From: Phycisphaerales bacterium UBA966
GTDB taxonomy: Bacteria; Planctomycetota; Phycisphaerae; Phycisphaerales; SM1A02
DNA: 28,907 bases
Assembly: GCA_002292895.1 (NCBI GenBank)
Contig: DBCE01000067.1
Coordinates: 11,326 to 40,232, forward strand
Reading direction: 5' to 3'
The notes below the pieces were generated by a model. It did not search any database. It worked only from the letters and a program-made list of their open reading frames with translations, and was not told the DNA's origin. A program made the translations under genes and the position numbers. Positions within the stretch are counted from its first letter, which is position 1. Each line of letters begins with the position of its first letter. Positions 24,326 to 28,907 of the stretch are shown here, piece after piece.

Positions 24326-25414
24326 ATGCAAGAATCTGCCCCATCGACGGTCATTCACACCCCCGCCGATGCAAAGGCGGCCACCGAGCGATTGCGCACC
24401 GCGGTGCATTCGGTCATTGTGGGACAAGACCGGGTGATTGATGAAGTCATGATCGCGCTCGCATGCGGCGGGCACGCACTCATCGAGGGCGTTCCGGGCC
24501 TCGCGAAGACGTTGTTGGTTTCAACCCTCGCGCGAAGCATGTCCCTTGGATTCTCACGCATTCAATTCACACCAGACTTAATGCCAAGCGATATGACCGG
24601 CACCGAGGTGATTGAAGAGGATCGATCAACCGGAACGCGACGCCTTCGATTTGTTCCTGGGCCAATCTTCTCCAACGTTATTCTGGCAGACGAAATCAAC
24701 CGCACGCCCCCCAAGACCCAGAGTGCACTCCTGGAGTCAATGCAAGAGCGGCAAGTAACGGTTGGTGGTGTCAATCATCCACTGCCGGACCCGTTCTTTG
24801 TACTGGCGACGCAAAATCCCATTGAACAAGAAGGCACTTACCCATTACCTGAAGCGCAGCTTGATCGATTCATGCTGCAGATTCTGATTGGATACCCAAC
24901 CGCCGACGAGGAGGCAGAAATCGTTCGGCGCACCACTGGTGCCGCACCAAAGCCAACCGAGCGAGTGCTCAGTGGCGAAGACGTGCGCGCCATTCAAGCG
25001 TTGGTTCGTGAAGTTCCAGTAGCAGATCACGTGGTTCGGTATGCACTTCGATTGGTTCGCGCCACGCGACAGGCACAAGAAGCGGCGTCACCAAATGCAG
25101 TGTCGGGCGGTCAGAAACTACGAATCATGGACTACGTGAGTTGGGGTGCCGGGCCACGCGCAAGTCAATTCTTGGTGCTTGCCGCAAAGGCTCGCGCGCT
25201 TCTTGCCGGCGCACCTACCGCGACACCAGATGATGTGCGTGCAGTTGCGAAACCAATTCTTCGGCACCGGCTACAACTGAATTTCAATGCGCAAGCAGAT
25301 CGTGTTGGTCCAGATCAGGTGATCGATGAATTGCTGCGCGAAATTCGCGTTGAAGACACCGGCGCAGCCGGCGCCAAGGAACTAGAACGCCTCGTGAAGC
25401 CTGCGGGCGCCTGA
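24326..25414 (+). CDS. MoxR-family AAA+ ATPase
   Basis: Chaperone-like ATPase thought to remodel VWA-domain partner proteins. From ATG 24326 (362 residues) it has Walker A GVPGLAKT (55-62), Walker B VILADEINR (118-126), sensor ATQNP (161-165) and LPEAQLDRF, all typical of MoxR. An in-frame ORF extends back to 24110, but that part overlaps mutM on the other strand and lacks MoxR similarity. It is the first gene of a tight four-gene plus-strand operon (MoxR, DUF58, BatA-like, VWA membrane protein). This layout recurs in planctomycetes and resembles the Bat aerotolerance loci. The ribosome site is weak. Confidence 0.96.
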   Translation: MQESAPSTVIHTPADAKAATERLRTAVHSVIVGQDRVIDEVMIALACGGHALIEGVPGLAKTLLVSTLARSMSLGFSRIQFTPDLMPSDMTGTEVIEEDRSTGTRRLRFVPGPIFSNVILADEINRTPPKTQSALLESMQERQVTVGGVNHPLPDPFFVLATQNPIEQEGTYPLPEAQLDRFMLQILIGYPTADEEAEIVRRTTGAAPKPTERVLSGEDVRAIQALVREVPVADHVVRYALRLVRATRQAQEAASPNAVSGGQKLRIMDYVSWGAGPRASQFLVLAAKARALLAGAPTATPDDVRAVAKPILRHRLQLNFNAQADRVGPDQVIDELLREIRVEDTGAAGAKELERLVKPAGA

Positions 25415-25424
25415 ACGGAGTTCT

Positions 25425-26375
25425 GTGCGCGCAGAGCAGTACCTGGCACCAGAGACACTCGCCCAATTGGGACCATTCGAGTTGCGCGCAAAGCGCATCG
25501 CGGAGGGTGTCATGAGCGGAATGCACCGTTCGCCATACCAGGGTCTTGCTGTTGAATTTGCAGAGCATCGGCAATACGTTGCCGGCGACCCCGTCCGTCA
25601 CATTGACTGGAAGGTCTTTGGACGCAGCGACAAGTTGTATCTCAAGCGGTTTCAACAAGAGACCAACCTTGATATCCACATCATGGTGGATGCATCCGGA
25701 AGCATGCGTTTTGGAACGCTCGGCAGCAAAGATGGATGGGGCGGCACACAGACCGGTAAAGAATCAAACTGGACAAAGTTTGATCACGCCACTGCGGCGG
25801 CTGCGGCAATGGCATTTCTTGGTCTTGCGCAACGCGACCGCGTTTCCACGGAAATGTTTGGGCCAACACTCATCGCGGCTACGCGTTGCTCTAACTCACA
25901 AGGCCACTGGCGCGCCATTGTGCAGTGCTTAGCAACTCATGCTGTTGACGGGCGCGCTGATCTACCGCGCGCGGTTGATGAATTGCTTTCACGAGGAACT
26001 CACCGATCGCTTGTAGTGATTGTCAGTGACTTTCTCATGCCAAAGCAGCAGGTCAAAGATGCACTTGCTCGGTTGCGACACCGTGGCCACGACGTCATCT
26101 TGGTTCGCGTTCTAGACAGGGCGGAGTTGCGATTTGATCTTGACGAGAACGCCCCGTTTGAAGGCCTTGAGGGCGAGGCGACGCTAGAGGTGGACACACG
26201 CAGTATCCGCCAGGCGTATTTAGACGTGTTGGCAGAAGACGAGCGCGAACTGGAAAGACTTGCGCGTGGCTTTGGATTTGACATGATTCGTCTGGATACA
26301 CACGAATCGGTTGGCCCAGCACTCGCCGCATTGTTGGCGCGCCGTGAGACATTTCTACGCGGCGGTGGGCGATGA
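25425..26375 (+). CDS. DUF58 / VWA-like protein
   Basis: Usual partner of MoxR ATPases, 316 residues, probably cytoplasmic or membrane-associated. The DUF58 signature YVAGDPVRHIDWKVFGRSDK spans about 51-70, followed by LYLKRF. A von Willebrand A core follows, with MIDAS motif DASGS (89-93) and a later VIVSDF strand, so metal-dependent ligand binding is expected. The start is GTG, preceded by ACGGAG; 10 bases separate it from the MoxR stop. It overlaps the next gene by 4 bases (ATGA). The exact cellular role is not established. Confidence 0.95.
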   Translation: MRAEQYLAPETLAQLGPFELRAKRIAEGVMSGMHRSPYQGLAVEFAEHRQYVAGDPVRHIDWKVFGRSDKLYLKRFQQETNLDIHIMVDASGSMRFGTLGSKDGWGGTQTGKESNWTKFDHATAAAAAMAFLGLAQRDRVSTEMFGPTLIAATRCSNSQGHWRAIVQCLATHAVDGRADLPRAVDELLSRGTHRSLVVIVSDFLMPKQQVKDALARLRHRGHDVILVRVLDRAELRFDLDENAPFEGLEGEATLEVDTRSIRQAYLDVLAEDERELERLARGFGFDMIRLDTHESVGPALAALLARRETFLRGGGR

Positions 26376-28597
26376 GCTTGCTGACCTTTGCATCACCCGG
26401 ATTGGCTATTGCTGCAGGTGTGGCTACGGCTGTTCCTGTGGCAATCCATCTATTGATGCGGCGAAGGCGTAAGGCAGTTGAATGGGCTGCTATGGACCTC
26501 CTGCGCGAAGCACTTCGTCGCGTGGAGCGCAAGCGACGTGTGGAGCGGTGGCTACTTCTTGCCGTGCGCTGCCTCTTGGTCATATGCGCTGGTTTGGCAA
26601 TTGCTGCTCCGTTCATTGGATCAACGATCGCAACCACGCGCGTGGTCAGAACGCTGGTGGTGATTATTGATGATTCAGCGGCTGCAAACGAGCGGCTTGG
26701 TACTGGTACAGCATTTGATCGATCGATAGCAATGGCACGATCAGAGATAGAGCAATTACTTCCCGGCGATCGTGTGGCTGTCGTACTGACATCGCGTGCA
26801 GCCATTTCTAGTCGCGAGGCGGCGTCACTTGACCATCGCGGTGCGGCGCAACGCCTGACCGGGCTTGCAGCAACCGAATCAGCAAGTGATCTCAGTGCAG
26901 CACTTTCTGCCGCAACGGCCATCCTTGCACACGAAGAGTCTGCAGGAACACAGCAAGAAATCTTGATTTGTAGTGCCTTTCGAGCAGGGTTTGTGGGCGG
27001 ACTGACAGCACTACAGAAGCTTGGAAGTGCGGACACACCGGTGATTGTTCGTGCGACAACCGAGCCAACACCAGATGGCATCAACCTTCGTATTGCTTCT
27101 ATTGAACTTGATCGAGTAGCTGGAACCGGTCCAGGGGCACCAGTTGTGTTGCGGGTGATGGTGGCCCGCGATCGTGGTGACGGGGTACTTCAAACGACCG
27201 TTCGAGTCACCGGGCCAACGTTAACTTCACCTGTGGAGCGCCCTGTTGAGCTGAGCGCGGGAGAGCGCGAACACGCTGTGACTGTGATGCTTTCGGAGCG
27301 AGCTGGAGATCCAGCATTGGCCATGCGTCGTGCCGTGGTGGCGTCAATTTCTGCAGATGCACAACCAGTAGACGATGCGCGCGCGACTATTCTGGCACCA
27401 ACCGATCGGCTGCGCGTGGTGGTGGTTGATAGACGAGCATTTGAGACCAACAGTGCGATTGATCGACTGCCTGCGGGCGAATGGGTTGCTCGGGCGCTCG
27501 CTCCTGGGGAAGCGGCTGCGATTGATGTGACTATGACGGATCCCGCCGCACTTGACTCACGCGCCCTTGCAGCGGCAGACACCATCGTCATTGCACAACC
27601 ACAACTACTCAACACGCAACAATGGGGCCTATTGACGTCGTTTGTGACCCGTGGCGGTGTTGTGGTAGTTCTTCCGGCAGCCGGTGAGTTGGTCCAGGCT
27701 TGGACAAGTCAATTCACTAGTACATTTTCTTTACCATGGAAACTGGCGCTTGAAGCTCGTGACCTTCCGACTCCTGTCGCCCTTGCAGCAGAACAACCAA
27801 ACATTTCGTACTTAGCGACACTTGGTGCCGAACTACCACAGTTGTCACCAGCGGTTGAGGTGTTCCGCACACTCGCTGTGGATGTTTCGATGGACCCGAC
27901 GGCCACACAACTGTCACTCCAAGATGGGAGCCCGTTTGTGTTGTCGTGGCGTCCATTGAATGCACGAGGAATGGTGGTGCTCTTCACCAGTGCAATTGAT
28001 TTGTCTTGGACCACATTGCCACTGAAACCACTCATGGTGCCACTATGGCAAGAGTTGATAGCCGAAGGCCGGCGGCACGCATCGGCTGCACAGGTAGTGG
28101 TGGTTGGGTCCCAGCCTGAGATTGATCGCGCTGGTGTTGTGGAACTACGACCAATTGCGCCAGATGGTGGTGCTTTACCAGGGGCCCGATCAATTGCTGT
28201 CGGCGCTGGTGGACGCGCCATTAGCCCAATCGAGCGCGGCGGCATGTTTGAAATGCTTGATAGTTCTGGGCGAGTACAAGGGGTGATGGCTGCTGTGGTT
28301 GATGATCGGGCGGCTTCAGTGGCACCTGTTGAACACGACCAATTGAACAAATGGCTCAGTGGGTCCGGTGAAGTCAGTTGGGTTGGAAGCGGAAACAATG
28401 GTGTCCAACGTAATGACACACAACCAATGTTGCCGCGGCAAACAAGCGGCCTTGCGCCACCACTCTTTGTGATGGCGGTGTTGCTGGCGGTGCTCGAAGC
28501 ACTCCTTGCGCGTCGATTCTCATATGCCACAGGCGTTCGCCAAGCGCCCGCCCGACAAACAAACGGCCAACAGGTAGTGAATGGGGGCGCCCAGTGA
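26372..28597 (+). CDS. BatA-like membrane protein with VWA-type domain
   Basis: Inner-membrane protein of 741 residues. The N terminus is a BatA-type module: helix 8-27, basic loop LLMRRRRKAVEW, amphipathic segment, and helix 58-82. A VWA-like domain begins at LVVIIDDSAA, but its metal site reads DDSAA (100-104) where intact MIDAS has DxSxS, so metal binding is doubtful. A long beta-rich extracytoplasmic region follows, and one more helix at about 695-716 precedes a polar tail. It is coupled to DUF58 and to the following gene by 4-base overlaps (ATGA, GTGA), so all are made together. The function is inferred from Bat loci: envelope integrity or stress tolerance. Confidence 0.9.
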   Translation: MSLLTFASPGLAIAAGVATAVPVAIHLLMRRRRKAVEWAAMDLLREALRRVERKRRVERWLLLAVRCLLVICAGLAIAAPFIGSTIATTRVVRTLVVIIDDSAAANERLGTGTAFDRSIAMARSEIEQLLPGDRVAVVLTSRAAISSREAASLDHRGAAQRLTGLAATESASDLSAALSAATAILAHEESAGTQQEILICSAFRAGFVGGLTALQKLGSADTPVIVRATTEPTPDGINLRIASIELDRVAGTGPGAPVVLRVMVARDRGDGVLQTTVRVTGPTLTSPVERPVELSAGEREHAVTVMLSERAGDPALAMRRAVVASISADAQPVDDARATILAPTDRLRVVVVDRRAFETNSAIDRLPAGEWVARALAPGEAAAIDVTMTDPAALDSRALAAADTIVIAQPQLLNTQQWGLLTSFVTRGGVVVVLPAAGELVQAWTSQFTSTFSLPWKLALEARDLPTPVALAAEQPNISYLATLGAELPQLSPAVEVFRTLAVDVSMDPTATQLSLQDGSPFVLSWRPLNARGMVVLFTSAIDLSWTTLPLKPLMVPLWQELIAEGRRHASAAQVVVVGSQPEIDRAGVVELRPIAPDGGALPGARSIAVGAGGRAISPIERGGMFEMLDSSGRVQGVMAAVVDDRAASVAPVEHDQLNKWLSGSGEVSWVGSGNNGVQRNDTQPMLPRQTSGLAPPLFVMAVLLAVLEALLARRFSYATGVRQAPARQTNGQQVVNGGAQ

Positions 28598-28907
28598 TTA
28601 ACAACGCATTGGTGCGATGGATGCTTGGCCTCCAATCACTCCCTGTTGATGCCATCGGCGTGCGGTTCGCTTGGGAACACGCTATTCCAACATCTGCATG
28701 GCTGTTGGTGTGTGTCATTGCGCTATTGGTTGCATGGTGCTCATATCGAAACATTGCCATATCAACAACAGTGCGTCGGTGTTTGATTTCACTTCGGACA
28801 CTCACAATCGTCTTTCTTATAGCTCTATTTCTTGGGCCACTTCTCGAAGTCCCACAGGAGTCGGTAGAGCCTGATTCTGTGATCATCTTGGCAGACAGAA
28901 GCCGCTC
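28594..28907 (+). CDS. membrane protein with VWA-type domain, truncated by the window end
   Basis: Reading from GTG 28594, which overlaps the BatA-like stop (GTGA), the frame stays open to the last base (104 codons). It gives a short N-terminal stretch, then two hydrophobic helices (about 34-52 and 68-84), then PDSVIILADRSRS, which looks like the first strand and metal-site loop of a VWA domain (DRSRS fits DxSxS). This is the common fourth gene of MoxR/DUF58/BatA operons. The rest lies outside the window. Confidence 0.85.
   Translation, partial: MINNALVRWMLGLQSLPVDAIGVRFAWEHAIPTSAWLLVCVIALLVAWCSYRNIAISTTVRRCLISLRTLTIVFLIALFLGPLLEVPQESVEPDSVIILADRSR

Noticed and set aside
26095..27084. 329-codon open frame on the minus strand opposite the DUF58 and BatA-like genes
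   Set aside because: Ser/Arg/Ala-rich, no family motif, and fully antisense to two convincing coupled genes.
27709..28635. 308-codon minus-strand open frame
   Set aside because: Low-complexity composition and antisense to the BatA-like gene; typical shadow frame in GC-rich coding DNA.

Overview
The window looks like bacterial chromosome from the Planctomycetota, most likely a Phycisphaerae-type lineage. This is inferred from gene content: a MoxR / DUF58 / BatA-like / VWA membrane-protein operon, an azurin-like copper protein with a helical N-terminal part, a sialate O-acetylesterase, and a dnaA gene without dnaN, recF or gyrB beside it. Coding density is high. Many same-strand neighbours touch or overlap by 4 bases (GTGA or ATGA junctions), and GTG or TTG starts are common. 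I saw no rRNA, tRNA, CRISPR array, insertion sequence or prophage gene.

Left part (1-12300), mostly minus strand: nuoA (respiratory complex I) lies downstream of two genes resembling the ebo cluster, eboC (UbiA-type membrane prenyltransferase) and eboE (TIM-barrel protein). These follow a TlpA-like thioredoxin protein and a class-I glutamine amidotransferase. A two-gene plus-strand unit (secreted sialate O-acetylesterase and a four-helix membrane protein) separates them from a second ebo-like block: eboD (sugar-phosphate cyclase), a 104-residue helical protein, eboB (TatD-like hydrolase) and an EmrB/QacA-type MFS exporter. Upstream of eboD is an HtrA/DegP-like protease. The ebo homologues are thus split in two, with no recognisable eboA or eboF in view. 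From what is known of ebo clusters elsewhere, they may make or move a small metabolite to the cell envelope. The product is unknown.

Middle part (12300-20200): a SpoU/TrmH RNA methyltransferase, an azurin-like cupredoxin, a membrane glycosyltransferase of the GtrB/dolichol-phosphate-mannose-synthase type, lipoyl synthase, a PilZ protein, an M16 zinc peptidase, recO, a REC-GGDEF diguanylate cyclase and an Hpt phosphotransfer protein. The last two, with PilZ, form a cyclic-di-GMP theme. The 34-base hpt/GGDEF gap is almost entirely two inverted repeats.

Right part (20200-28907), mostly plus strand: an MBL-fold hydrolase, dnaA behind a good sigma70-like promoter, a 344-base gene-free stretch with degenerate DnaA-box-like words and an AT-rich patch, mutM on the minus strand (catalytic proline implies a TTG start), then the divergent MoxR operon, whose fourth gene runs off the end of the window.
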